Assembly: GCA_023450935.1 (NCBI GenBank)
Contig: JAEXGH010000013.1
Coordinates: 1 to 17,209 of the forward strand
Direction: 5' to 3'
DNA length: 17,209 bases
From: Verrucomicrobiota bacterium
GTDB taxonomy: Bacteria > Verrucomicrobiota > Verrucomicrobiia > Opitutales > Intestinicryptomonadaceae
The notes beneath the pieces are model-generated. The model made no database searches, was not told the DNA's origin, and saw only the letters and a program-made list of their open reading frames with translations. Below are positions 1-7,884 of the stretch, piece by piece; the first letter of the stretch is position 1; each line of letters begins with the position of its first letter. The position numbers and the translations under genes are program-made.

Positions 1-339
1 GTCTTCAACCCATTCGGGGTCTTTGTCCGAGGGAGGGGGGACATCGTCAATAGTAGGTTTTTTGGGGGCTTGCGGCTCGGGGGCTTTTTCGGCAACCTGC
101 TCTTGGGCGGACTGTTCTTTTGCCGCGTCGGGTTCGCGCTTTGCCACGGCCGCAGCGGGCACGGAAATAGTCCCATATTGGGTTTTTAGCGAAAGCACGC
201 CGTCTTTTTCGCCCTCTACAACGCCCTTTATGATTTCGCCCGTAGATAATGTGAAAGTCTCTGTAGCGGCGTAAGAAACGGCCGCCAAGACCGACGCCGA
301 CGCCAAAACCGCAAATTTTACAAATCTAAATACGTTCAT
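1..339 (-). CDS. Secreted protein, DUF481-like N-terminus (partial)
   Basis: The first 113 codons are visible; the rest lies beyond the left edge of the window. The protein opens with a clear Sec signal peptide (basic MNVFRFVKF, a hydrophobic Ala/Val stretch, likely cleavage after SYA near residue 24). A short beta-rich segment follows (TFTLSTGEIIKGVVEGEKDG, then LSLKTQYGTISVPAAAV). This 'sequence with a G, K-G-V, then L-T-x-Y-G-x-I-x-V-P' pattern resembles the start of DUF481/YdiY-type outer-membrane proteins, where it precedes a beta-barrel. After it comes a Pro/Glu/Ala-rich linker (about residues 68-100). The ATG at 339 is supported by GGAG at 344-347, though only 4 bases away. It is divergent from hpnH across 157 bases in which I see no convincing promoter. 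That it is coding and exported is solid; the family name is inferred from a short stretch and could be wrong. Confidence 0.8.
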   Translation of the reverse strand, partial: MNVFRFVKFAVLASASVLAAVSYAATETFTLSTGEIIKGVVEGEKDGVLSLKTQYGTISVPAAAVAKREPDAAKEQSAQEQVAEKAPEPQAPKKPTIDDVPPPSDKDPEWVED

Positions 340-496
340 TTCGCTCCACTAATTATTATCGGAGTTATGATGACACTATGGCGCGCGCGGGCAAGCTTTT
401 TTTGGGCATATTTGCAACCCGCAAAAAAAGTGTTGAATACGCGCAAAAAAGGGCACAGTATAGAAAGCTTTATATCATCGCAAGGAGAAAAAGAAA

Positions 497-1519
497 ATGG
501 CAGTTCCCGTATCACAAGTTTTAAGCGTAGCAAAATACGCGATATCGAACACGCTCAAGGGCAAAAAGAAGTATCCGCTGGTAATGATGTTGGAACCGCT
601 GTTCCAATGCAATTTGGCGTGCTCGGGCTGCGGAAAGATTCAGGAGTCTCCCGAGGTTCTGAAGATGAGAATGCCGAAAGAGAAGGCGTGGGCGGCAGCG
701 GAAGAATGCGGCGCGCCCATCGTGAGCATAGCGGGCGGCGAACCCCTTCTCCACCCCGAAATGCCCGAAATGATTGAAGGGTTCGTCAGGCGCAAGAAGT
801 TCGTGTATATGTGCTCCAATGCGCAAATTTTGATGGGGAAAATAGACCTCTACAAACCCAGCAAATATTTCTCGCTCGGAATCCATCTCGACGGCACAAA
901 GCGCATGCACGACAGCAACGTCAACAAGCAGGGCGCATACGACATCGCCGTTAAGGGCATAAAAGAGGCGGTAAAGCGCGGCTTCAGGGTGACGACAAAC
1001 ACTACAATCTTCAACAATGCCGACCCCGAGGAAGTCCGCGGCTTCTTCGACGACGTTATGGCTCTGGGGGTCGAGGGCATGATGATTTCCCCCGGATTTC
1101 CCTACGACAAAGCCCCCAATCAGGACATTTTCCTCGAACGCAACAAGACGGTGGAGCTTTTCAAAAAGATTCTCTCCAACCCGCATAAGAGCTGGGTGTT
1201 CAACCACTCGCCCGGGTTCTTGGCGTTCCTCAAGGGCGAACAGGAATACGACTGCACGCCGTGGGGCAACCCCTGCTATTCCATAAAGGGCTGGCAAAAG
1301 CCCTGCTACCTCATCAACGACGGCTACTGCCAAACGTTCGCCGAACTGATGCGGGAGATAGAAAAATACGACCTCGGCCATCGCGGCACGCGCCCCGAAT
1401 GCAAAGACTGCATGCTCCATAGCGGCTACGAACCCAGTGCCGTCTGCGACATCTTCGGAAGCTTCGGGGGACTTTTTAGGGCGGCGAAACACGCGCGCAA
1501 CTTCACCAAGCGGGTTTAA
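497..1519 (+). CDS. hpnH: HpnH-like radical SAM enzyme (adenosyl-hopene transferase family)
   Basis: 340 residues, the usual HpnH length. HpnH joins the 5'-deoxyadenosyl group of SAM to the hopene side chain, the first step of extended (C35) hopanoid synthesis in the cytoplasm. Visible support: the radical SAM cluster motif C38-x3-C42-x2-C45 (CNLACSGC), the SAM-binding GGEP at 80-83, and LGIHLDGTKRMHD in the barrel. A Cys-rich C-terminal region fits the DUF3463 domain of this family, ending in PECKDCMLHSGYEPSAV. The ATG is preceded by AAGGAG at 482-487 with 9 bases of spacing, one of the few good ribosome sites here. dinG starts 5 bases after its stop, so the two are probably cotranscribed. 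No squalene-hopene cyclase or other hpn gene is in the window, so the substrate is inferred from family membership; a related radical SAM reaction remains possible. Confidence 0.85.
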   Translation: MAVPVSQVLSVAKYAISNTLKGKKKYPLVMMLEPLFQCNLACSGCGKIQESPEVLKMRMPKEKAWAAAEECGAPIVSIAGGEPLLHPEMPEMIEGFVRRKKFVYMCSNAQILMGKIDLYKPSKYFSLGIHLDGTKRMHDSNVNKQGAYDIAVKGIKEAVKRGFRVTTNTTIFNNADPEEVRGFFDDVMALGVEGMMISPGFPYDKAPNQDIFLERNKTVELFKKILSNPHKSWVFNHSPGFLAFLKGEQEYDCTPWGNPCYSIKGWQKPCYLINDGYCQTFAELMREIEKYDLGHRGTRPECKDCMLHSGYEPSAVCDIFGSFGGLFRAAKHARNFTKRV

Positions 1520-1524
1520 CGCAG

Positions 1525-3579
1525 GTGTCGGACGGTGCCACAGCGACCTTTCGGGCGACCGATTTACCGCAGCTTTGCGAGAAAATTTTTTGCAAAGACG
1601 GCTACGCGCGCATTCTGCCCAACTTCGAACACCGCCCCGAACAGGAGCAGATGGCTTTTGCGTGCGCCCAGACATTCGCCTCGGGCGACCCGCTGATTTT
1701 CGAGGCAAGCACGGGCGTGGGGAAAAGCCTGGCGTATCTAATCGGCGGGATAATCGCGGCAAAACGCCTGAATAAAAAGCTCGTGGTTGCAACGCATACG
1801 ATAAACCTGCAGCAACAAATCGTCGAGAAAGACCTGCCGCGCATACGAATGCTTTTCGACAACTGCGACGCCCTTGCCGACTGCGCCGACTTCAAGGCTG
1901 CAATACTCATCGGCAAGGCGAACTACCTTTGCACAAACCGTCTAAAACGCGCCCTTGCCGACAAAAACGAGCTTTTCGACACGGAGGAGTCGCAGGAGCT
2001 TGAACGCATAGCCCGGTGGGCGCGAACCACGAAAACCGGGATAAGGGACGAACTCGACCCTCCACCGAACCCCGAAGTGTGGAGCTGGGTCTGCGCCGAT
2101 TCGTCGTCGTGCTCGCAGCGTTCGTGCGACGACACCTGCTTCTATCAGAACGCGCGCCGCAAAACGGCGGCTGCCGATGTTGTGATACTCAACCACAGCC
2201 TGCTGTTTTCGCTCATTTCGGGGCTTGAGGAAGGCGCGGGGGGAATACTTTACGAAAACGACATGCTCGTTTTGGACGAAGCCCATCTCGTGCCCGAGGT
2301 TGCGGGGAAAATCTTCGGCACGTCGCTTAGCAGCGGACTTATCGTGCGCGAGCTCAACAGAATCTACAGCCCGAAAAAGAGGAAGGGCCTGATTACCCGA
2401 ATGGCTCTGGCGGAGCACTTCGACAAAAAATTGGTCGAGCAAACAATCGCCTGCGTGGAGGAATTTTTCGTGCGCGTGCGCGCGAACCGCCTGCAAAGGC
2501 GCGACATGGTCAGAATCGAAGAGCCGAACTGGGGCGAAGACTTGGTGCTGCACAAGCTCGAGGAGGTTGAACAAATGCTCAAGCGGTTCGCCCAAAACGC
2601 AATGACAGAAAAGCACGCCGCCGAAATAAACGACTACCGCGACAAAATAAAATCGTTCCGCCTGTCGCTTGAAACGTGCCTTTATATAACCGAACCCGAC
2701 TTCGTATACTGGCTGGAGTCGGCGGACGGCGGCGAAAAAGTCCGCATAAACGCCGCCCCGATTGACGTGTCGAAAATCCTGCGCCGCGCGTTGTTCGAAA
2801 GCGGTTCTCCCGTTGTGATGACGTCGGCTACGATGGCGGTAAACGGAAGCCTTGCCGACTTCGCATCTTCTATGGGGGCGGAAACGGCGGAACAGTTCAT
2901 AGTGGCGTCGCCGTTCGATTACAAAAAGAACATGCGCGCCTTCTACGCGGTTGACGCGCCCGCCTTCGAGCGCGGAATGAGCACCGACAACCCAGAATTG
3001 TGCGAGTGCATTGAACGCCTATGCTTCCTCGTCCGCGGCGGAACAATGGTGCTTTTTACGAACTATTCCGAACTCAAAAAAACGGCGGAATTTCTGAAAA
3101 AATCGGAGATTTTGCGCGGCAGAAAAATCTTCGCCCAAAGCGACAGCATTTCGCGGCGCGAAATGCTTGCGCAGTTCGCGCGCAAAGGCAACGCAGTTCT
3201 GCTGGGGACTGACTCTTTCTGGACGGGCGTGGATATCCCCGGCGACGCGCTCTCGCAGGTGGTGGTGGCTAAGCTGCCCTTCGACAATTTCTCGCATCCG
3301 CTTGTGGAGGCGAAAATGGAGCGCGCCGAAGCCCGCGGCGGAAGCGGCTTCATGGACGTTATGCTTCCCGCGGCGGTCATAAAATTCCGTCAGGGGATAG
3401 GCAGGTTAATCAGAACGAAACAGGACAGGGGGATTGTCGTGGTGCTCGACTCCCGCGTGGCGTCGAAGGGCTACGGACGCTTTTTTCTCGACGCCCTGCC
3501 CGTTGCGGCGGAACGCTTCAGACTGGCAGAGGCCGACAAACGCATAATGCCCGAAATCGAGGCTCTCGGACTTATATAG
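1525..3579 (+). CDS. dinG: DinG/XPD-family ATP-dependent DNA helicase with Fe-S cluster
   Basis: 684 residues, close to the roughly 700 of bacterial DinG. The family are 5'-3' superfamily 2 helicases that unwind forks, D-loops and R-loops. Seen in order: a Q-motif-like HRPEQEQMA (37-45), Walker A STGVGKS (62-68), then an Fe-S domain with C136 in GKANYLC and a cluster C190, C196, C201, C205, of which four would hold the cluster. These are followed by the DEAH box at 251-254, TSATM in the middle, and motif VI QGIGRLIR (623-630) before VVVLDSR. No exonuclease domain is fused at the N-terminus, unlike Gram-positive DinG. The start is GTG at 1525 without an SD, 5 bases after the hpnH stop, so translation is probably coupled; the next ATG, inside the Q motif, would be too late. 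The helicase assignment is firm; DinG versus a YoaA-like paralogue cannot be decided here. Confidence 0.93.
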   Translation: MSDGATATFRATDLPQLCEKIFCKDGYARILPNFEHRPEQEQMAFACAQTFASGDPLIFEASTGVGKSLAYLIGGIIAAKRLNKKLVVATHTINLQQQIVEKDLPRIRMLFDNCDALADCADFKAAILIGKANYLCTNRLKRALADKNELFDTEESQELERIARWARTTKTGIRDELDPPPNPEVWSWVCADSSSCSQRSCDDTCFYQNARRKTAAADVVILNHSLLFSLISGLEEGAGGILYENDMLVLDEAHLVPEVAGKIFGTSLSSGLIVRELNRIYSPKKRKGLITRMALAEHFDKKLVEQTIACVEEFFVRVRANRLQRRDMVRIEEPNWGEDLVLHKLEEVEQMLKRFAQNAMTEKHAAEINDYRDKIKSFRLSLETCLYITEPDFVYWLESADGGEKVRINAAPIDVSKILRRALFESGSPVVMTSATMAVNGSLADFASSMGAETAEQFIVASPFDYKKNMRAFYAVDAPAFERGMSTDNPELCECIERLCFLVRGGTMVLFTNYSELKKTAEFLKKSEILRGRKIFAQSDSISRREMLAQFARKGNAVLLGTDSFWTGVDIPGDALSQVVVAKLPFDNFSHPLVEAKMERAEARGGSGFMDVMLPAAVIKFRQGIGRLIRTKQDRGIVVVLDSRVASKGYGRFFLDALPVAAERFRLAEADKRIMPEIEALGLI

Positions 3580-3623
3580 CGCGCAGAGCTTGAAAAACAA
3601 TCAACGAAACCGGAAGGACTACA

Positions 3624-3995
3624 ATGGACAAACTCGATGAAATTTTCAAAATGCAGGCGCAACTCAACAGCAGAATAGGCGTGGATACCGCGAATATGTC
3701 GGACGACGACAAAATAAAATGGACGCTCAACTACAGTCGCGCCCTCGCCCAGGAAAACGCCGAACTGGTCGATTCCGTCCCGTGGAAGTGGTGGGCTAAA
3801 TACCAAAAATTCGACGCGCAAAACGCGAAAGTTGAGGTTGTAGACATGTTGCATTTTTTGGTGTCGCTTGCTCAGGTGCTCGGAATGACAGCCGACGACT
3901 TCTACCAAGCCTACGCCAAGAAAAACCATATAAACCACGACCGCCAAGACTCGGGCTACACAAACAAAAACCCCGACGACTGCCGCCACATATAA
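3624..3995 (+). CDS. All-alpha (dimeric) dUTP diphosphatase, dUTPase_2 family
   Basis: 123 residues. Predicted to hydrolyse dUTP to dUMP and pyrophosphate, which keeps uracil out of DNA and feeds dTMP synthesis. It is the MazG-like all-alpha type, unrelated to trimeric Dut. The metal-binding signature is visible: E44-x2-E47 in ENAELVDSVPWKWW and E71-x2-D74 in VEVVDMLHFL. The C-terminal nucleotide-binding block K100-N101...N104...R107-Q108...GY is also typical of the family. AAGGA at 3614-3618, 5 bases before the ATG, supports the start. It follows dinG by 44 bases on the same strand and is closed by a terminator at 4034-4062, so it is likely the last gene of the hpnH-dinG run. The grouping with a DNA helicase suits a genome-maintenance role, but that is inference. 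The match is to family motifs I recognise, not to a search result. Confidence 0.85.
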   Translation: MDKLDEIFKMQAQLNSRIGVDTANMSDDDKIKWTLNYSRALAQENAELVDSVPWKWWAKYQKFDAQNAKVEVVDMLHFLVSLAQVLGMTADDFYQAYAKKNHINHDRQDSGYTNKNPDDCRHI

Positions 3996-4033
3996 CGCCG
4001 CGCCCTGCGGCATTCCGCCCCTCCCCTTGCCCC

Positions 4034-4062
4034 GCCCGAACGCAACCGCTCGGGCTTTTTTT
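4034..4062 (+). terminator. Rho-independent terminator after the dUTPase gene
   Basis: A 6-bp stem GCCCGA (4034-4039) / TCGGGC (4050-4055), with two further CG pairs inside after an A-C mismatch, is followed at once by seven T (4056-4062). It lies 38 bases after the dUTPase stop and should end the hpnH-dinG-dUTPase transcript. Confidence 0.85.
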
Positions 4063-4087
4063 GTGCCGCTTAAAACGCTTGCGCATA

Positions 4088-4128
4088 GTTCGCCCCGCCA
4101 ATCGCGATTGGCGGCAGGCGCGGCGAAC
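4088..4128. repeat. Long imperfect hairpin around a perfect 20-bp palindrome
   Basis: Positions 4095-4114 (CCGCCAATCGCGATTGGCGG) are a perfect palindrome with no loop. The flanks extend it: GTTCGCC (4088-4094) pairs with GGCGAAC (4122-4128), leaving a 7-base bulge at 4115-4121. In RNA this would be a stem of about 15 bp with a CGCG loop. There is no T run on either strand, so it is not a standard terminator. It lies 26 bases after the dUTPase-operon terminator and 53 bases before the lipoprotein ATG, so it could be a 5'-UTR structure, a protein-binding site or a genome-wide repeat element. Confidence 0.7.
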
Positions 4129-4181
4129 ATATTGAAAAAAAGGCGGAAGATATGCCGAAGTAAAAGCGAAATATAAGTAGT

Positions 4182-6176
4182 ATGAGACACATCGCTTTTT
4201 TAGCCATTTTACCGTTTGTATTGCTGTCGGCGGGTTGTCCGAAAGCGGACGACGAGTTTCCGCTGCCGACTGAAATAACCGACGGGATTTCAAATATAAC
4301 AAAGAAATATCCCGCAAAGTTTGCGGGGAAAATTTCGGACGAAGCCCAAGAGCTGTTCCGCAAAAATTCCGACATTCCTTCGGACGTGTTTTTTAGCGTG
4401 TTAGAGACGGGGTTCGACAAATACAAATTCGACGCTAAACAGCGCGAATACTGGTATAAAAGACAGTTCTCGGCGTTCCAGGAATACCGAAAAATTCTGG
4501 AGAACGCCCCGCGCGGAAAATTCGACCGCCTGCTCGCAATGCTCGGCAACTTCACAAAAGACAACATTGAAAACTGGTTCGACTCCTTCGACGAACTTCG
4601 CATTAAACTTGAAGAGCTCGAAGGAAAAATGATGTCGAACCCGAAGGACGAATTCGATTTCGTGATGTCGCTAATCGACTATACCGACACCGACTACTTC
4701 AGATTCTCCGTAATCAAGGCGAAAAAATGGCTGGACGTCTTCGACGGAATGCGCGATATAGAAAGAAGATTCGGCAACCCCGAAGTTTTTATGGCGTTGA
4801 AGGCGGAATACCAAAAACGTTTCAAGGACAATCCCGACAGCGTGCTGTCGGCGTTCTATTCGCAGTTGGACGCCTACGAAAAGCTCAAATACTACTACCG
4901 CAGAGGCATTCCCGCCGCGGAAATAGCCGAGGCAAAAGAAAATTTGACAAGGGAATACCCGCTCGATTTCCCGAAGCAGTGGGTTGAGCTGGAATCGTAT
5001 TCGTTTGCAAAACCGCCCGCCGAAAAGCCACAGTCGCGCCCTGTATCGATTGTAACCAAGCGCACGGTTTCGCGCCCTGCAGCAAAACCCCTCCCCGCAA
5101 CCAAGCCGGTGAGCATACCCATTGTAAAAAGCAAATACGACCCCGAAAAAATCGCCAGAGAGTGTGCGTTTGTCCAGCGCAACATAGACGGCAGCACAGA
5201 TGTTGCCCTGTTAATTTCAGTAAACGGAACGGCTTTTGTTATCTGTCCGAAAACGTTTATCCCGCTTAGAATGCCGATTCGCTTTTCCAACACAGTGGGG
5301 ACTATCGTTTGCTCAAAGGGAATTGTCTCCGACGACTACCCCGTTTTGTTTATGATTCCCGACTCCGTTCCCCAAGACTTCAAGCCACTTGAAGCCGTAT
5401 CGCAAAGCGACATTCCCTCGCTCTACGAGGCGCAACTTGTTATGCTTTCGGCTTCGGGCGGCGGCTGGGACGCGCGGAAGATTTCGCTGAAGTCGGAAGA
5501 TATGCGCTACATGAGGTTTTCGATAAATTCGGGGATACAAGAAGGCGCGTTCGTGGTTGACGTGGACAGACGCAAATTAGTCTCCACCGCCGTCAGATTC
5601 TACGAATTCGGCTACGTAAGTAATGGAAAAATCGGCAACGTAATAGGGCACGAAAAGTCGGAAATTCCAGACTACACAAACGTAGTCAGAATGTTTTCGG
5701 GCAATGTGAAGGCGGCGGACAGAAAGCCATATTCTATGTGCAATTTCATCAGATTTTCAAACCTCAACACTTGGAGAAAATTCGACATCAGAAAATACCT
5801 TATTCAAAAGAACGCCGTGCGCCTGTATACCGACAAAAATAACGAATACATACGCTTCTTCATAACGCGCCGTTTTCAGGACGCCATCGATTCTCCGAGA
5901 CTGCGGAAGATAGCTCGAAAATACGAAAAATACTTCCAGACGAATCTGGGAGAGGAGGCTTTCATTCAATATTACAGAGATTTCATAACCGATATTCTGC
6001 GCGATATGGATTTCTCAATGGTGCTTCTTCCAGACACCTCGTTTAACGACATATACTCGATATACAAGGGCGAAATTGCCTACCAAATTGCATTGCGCCA
6101 ATCAATGCGCAACTACCTGTTCGAATTTAAAAAGGACGGCAATTTGAAGGCGTTTGCCGACGGCAGGTTAAGATAA
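4182..6176 (+). CDS. Large lipoprotein of unknown function with a degenerate trypsin-like domain
   Basis: 664 residues; I do not recognise a named family. The N-terminus is a lipoprotein signal: MRHIAFLAILPFVLL, then SAGC with Cys19 as the lipidated residue. Residues about 30-270 are predicted helical and rich in Phe, Tyr, Lys and Glu. A Pro/Lys/Ala linker follows (about 277-315). Residues about 327-475 look like a trypsin-fold domain: GTAFVICPK for the first strands, SDDYPVLFMIP in the Asp region, and SGIQEGAFVVDVDRRKLVST where GxSGGPV is expected. Gln453 stands at the nucleophile position and no His is seen at its site, so it is probably inactive. A helical, Arg- and Tyr-rich C-terminal part follows. 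The ATG at 4182 lacks an SD. The reading frame ends at TAA 6174-6176, but coding-like sequence continues in another frame (see 6173-6271). Coding and lipidation are well supported; the domain call is inference. Confidence 0.85.
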   Translation: MRHIAFLAILPFVLLSAGCPKADDEFPLPTEITDGISNITKKYPAKFAGKISDEAQELFRKNSDIPSDVFFSVLETGFDKYKFDAKQREYWYKRQFSAFQEYRKILENAPRGKFDRLLAMLGNFTKDNIENWFDSFDELRIKLEELEGKMMSNPKDEFDFVMSLIDYTDTDYFRFSVIKAKKWLDVFDGMRDIERRFGNPEVFMALKAEYQKRFKDNPDSVLSAFYSQLDAYEKLKYYYRRGIPAAEIAEAKENLTREYPLDFPKQWVELESYSFAKPPAEKPQSRPVSIVTKRTVSRPAAKPLPATKPVSIPIVKSKYDPEKIARECAFVQRNIDGSTDVALLISVNGTAFVICPKTFIPLRMPIRFSNTVGTIVCSKGIVSDDYPVLFMIPDSVPQDFKPLEAVSQSDIPSLYEAQLVMLSASGGGWDARKISLKSEDMRYMRFSINSGIQEGAFVVDVDRRKLVSTAVRFYEFGYVSNGKIGNVIGHEKSEIPDYTNVVRMFSGNVKAADRKPYSMCNFIRFSNLNTWRKFDIRKYLIQKNAVRLYTDKNNEYIRFFITRRFQDAIDSPRLRKIARKYEKYFQTNLGEEAFIQYYRDFITDILRDMDFSMVLLPDTSFNDIYSIYKGEIAYQIALRQSMRNYLFEFKKDGNLKAFADGRLR

Positions 6177-6271
6177 GACGCACGCGCACATACGTAGAGC
6201 GGACGACAACCACAACCATAGTTAACGGCAATAGAACAACTACAATAAACAGATATACAACTTCCGAATAA
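6173..6271 (+). pseudogene. Out-of-frame Thr-rich continuation of the lipoprotein gene
   Basis: Starting one base back (-1 frame) at the lipoprotein stop, 32 codons stay open to a TAA at 6269-6271. They read RRTRTYVERTTTTTIVNG and then NRTTTINRYTTSE. Such Arg/Thr/Asn-rich repetitive tails are typical protein ends and are not expected from random intergenic DNA in this GC-rich genome. The other two frames close quickly. The simplest explanation is a one-base deletion or sequencing error near 6165-6176 that cut off the last part of the lipoprotein. Recoding is less likely because no strong slippery heptamer is seen at the junction. A separate gene is unlikely, since there is no start codon or ribosome site. 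Confidence 0.5.
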
Positions 6272-6293
6272 CACGCCCCGCTACGCGCCGCGC

Positions 6294-6326
6294 CGCCGCG
6301 CAAGGCGCAAAAGACAACGCGCGGCG
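6294..6326. repeat. GC-rich hairpin at a convergent gene junction
   Basis: An 8-bp all-GC stem, CGCCGCGC (6294-6301) / GCGCGGCG (6319-6326), encloses a 17-base loop and abuts the porin stop codon. It lies between the convergent lipoprotein and porin genes and may block or end transcription from both sides. Neither strand has a T run after the stem, so a true intrinsic terminator is doubtful. Confidence 0.35.
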
Positions 6327-7640
6327 TTAAAAAATCAGCTGTACCTGCGTAATGAACACAAACAGGTCGGACTTTTTCGACTCCGTCCCGAACGGCGCGT
6401 CGCGCAGGCGGACAAATTCCCCGCCCACTTGGTATTTGAGCGTCTGCCCCATCAGATACCAGTTAAAGCCCACATAATACGCCTCGGCACTGTCGAAAAG
6501 CCCGTCGTTCATTTCCGCCATATACATCACGGTTTCGTCAATGCCGCGCCCGTTGGAGTTCACGCGCGAATACCTGAAAACAGGCTCGAATTCGCCGAAT
6601 GGGTTGATGTCGAACTTATACGCAAGCAGAAAGTAGTAGCCAATCGGATTCGCCCGCGGCGAGTTGATTGTGTAAAGCGGATGTTCGTCGTCAACCGTGC
6701 GCCCGTATTTGAGCGAGGTTGCGACGTATTCGGCAACGAAAGTCCATCTGTTGACATACAGCCAAATGTAGGGATTGACGCCGACGCAGTCGCCGTAGTC
6801 TTCGGGCGGCCAGTAGCCCGCCGCGTGCCTGACTGCCGAAACAACGCGCGTTGAGTATCCGCTGTTGACGCCGAAGCGGTATCGGTTGCCGTCCTCTTCG
6901 TGGTCTACACCCAGACTCGCCCAAAAGGCCAAGCCCGTGCAGTTGTCGAAACGCACCTCCCCCGGTTTTGAATTGGTGACCGCAAGCCTGTAGATAAGCG
7001 ACTTGTTTTTCGTAAACTTTCCGTGCCAATACGCGCCCGTGTGGTAGCCCGAAAACGCCTCGTTGGAAGAGAAAATGTTGTTGCTTACAGTATTCCATTT
7101 CACGTAGCCGTCGCCGCTGCCGAAATACATGTTCACAATGGAGCGGTCGGGCGTGAGCAGACGCATTCCGCTTTCGGGCTCTTCCATGCAGAAGAAGACA
7201 TACTCGTAGCCGAGCCAGAAAGAACCGCACAAATTTTCCTCGTCAACGTCGTATTGATAGCGCGCCGTGTTGATGAGCCAGTTGCTGGGCAAATACAGTG
7301 TGAACATCGCCTTCGAATTTTCCGTGAGGTTTGCAATCACCACGGGCACAATTCTTCTTATGGCGAAATTGTGCTTTTCGTAGGAGTCGTCGGGCGAATC
7401 GGCAGAGCTGTAGCGTTCGTCCATATACTGGTAGCGCAAATGCCAAAACGCGAGGAAGCGGACGCGGTTGCCGAAGGGATTTTCTGCAATTCCCGCCGAC
7501 TCCTTCTTGACTATCTCGGCGTCGTCGTCTGTCAAAACGCCGCGCGATACGAGCGCGTCGAGCAGGTCGCGTTCCGAAGCCGAAACCGATGCGCACACAA
7601 ATACCGAAACCAACAACAACAGCCTTACCAATAACTTCAT
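6327..7640 (-). CDS. Outer-membrane porin, phosphate-selective porin (OprO/P)-like
   Basis: 437 residues from the ATG at 7640. The signal peptide (MKLLVRLLLLVSVFVCASVSA) would be cleaved near residue 21. A short helix follows, DLLDALVSRGVLTDDDAEIV, of the kind found at the N-terminus of OprO/P-like porins in Verrucomicrobiota and relatives. The rest is a run of alternating amphipathic strands rich in Tyr, Trp, Phe, Asn and Gly, ending in TQVQLIF. A C-terminal Phe is the usual Bam-complex signal for beta-barrels. It probably forms a 16- or 18-stranded pore for small solutes; the substrate cannot be read. The frame opens further upstream (to 7703), but that part lies across the promoter at 7657-7685 and has no signal-peptide sense, so I reject it. 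No SD precedes the chosen ATG and the leader would be only about 10 bases. Convergent with the lipoprotein gene. Confidence 0.85.
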   Translation of the reverse strand: MKLLVRLLLLVSVFVCASVSASERDLLDALVSRGVLTDDDAEIVKKESAGIAENPFGNRVRFLAFWHLRYQYMDERYSSADSPDDSYEKHNFAIRRIVPVVIANLTENSKAMFTLYLPSNWLINTARYQYDVDEENLCGSFWLGYEYVFFCMEEPESGMRLLTPDRSIVNMYFGSGDGYVKWNTVSNNIFSSNEAFSGYHTGAYWHGKFTKNKSLIYRLAVTNSKPGEVRFDNCTGLAFWASLGVDHEEDGNRYRFGVNSGYSTRVVSAVRHAAGYWPPEDYGDCVGVNPYIWLYVNRWTFVAEYVATSLKYGRTVDDEHPLYTINSPRANPIGYYFLLAYKFDINPFGEFEPVFRYSRVNSNGRGIDETVMYMAEMNDGLFDSAEAYYVGFNWYLMGQTLKYQVGGEFVRLRDAPFGTESKKSDLFVFITQVQLIF

Positions 7641-7656
7641 AAAGGTATGAGGGGTT

Positions 7657-7685
7657 ATTAAATTCCAACACGCCAGAGTTGTCAA
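7657..7685 (-). promoter_or_regulatory. Near-consensus sigma-70 promoter of the porin gene
   Basis: On the minus strand TTGACA (7685-7680) and TTTAAT (7662-7657) are separated by exactly 17 bases: a perfect -35 and a 5/6 -10. Transcription should begin near 7650, leaving about 10 bases before the ATG at 7640 and no room for an SD. It also fixes the porin start. Confidence 0.75.
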
Positions 7686-7884
7686 ACAATTTACGCAATG
7701 CAAGAGGGTAAAAGAAGCGGCTTTCTTGCAAGACTAACAAATTACAAAAAAATCGTTATTCCACAACCTTTGTGGTTGACCCAATTTTCTACGCCTTCGG
7801 AACGCGTCCGAAAAAACATTTCAAAACCTTTCAAAATCCACCAACAACCACCGAACGCCCCGCAAACCCGCACCACTACTGACA

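Noticed and set aside
433..464. TTGAAT ... TATAGA as a promoter of hpnH
   Set aside because: The spacer is 20 bases, too long for a normal promoter, so it is not listed.
521..1792. Long open frame (423 codons) on the minus strand
   Set aside because: It is antisense to hpnH and the start of dinG, has a low-complexity Arg/Ala-rich product and no family motif. It is a shadow of the codon bias.
3471..4190. Open frame of 239 codons on the minus strand
   Set aside because: It covers the dUTPase gene, its terminator and the hairpin antisense and has no recognisable domain.
7641..7703. N-terminal extension of the porin frame
   Set aside because: It spans the near-consensus promoter and puts a non-signal sequence before a clear signal peptide.
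7761..7812. Two small hairpins (CCACA/TGTGG and TTCGGA/TCCGAA)
   Set aside because: The stems are only 5-6 bp and have no T run or known RNA pattern. No function can be supported.
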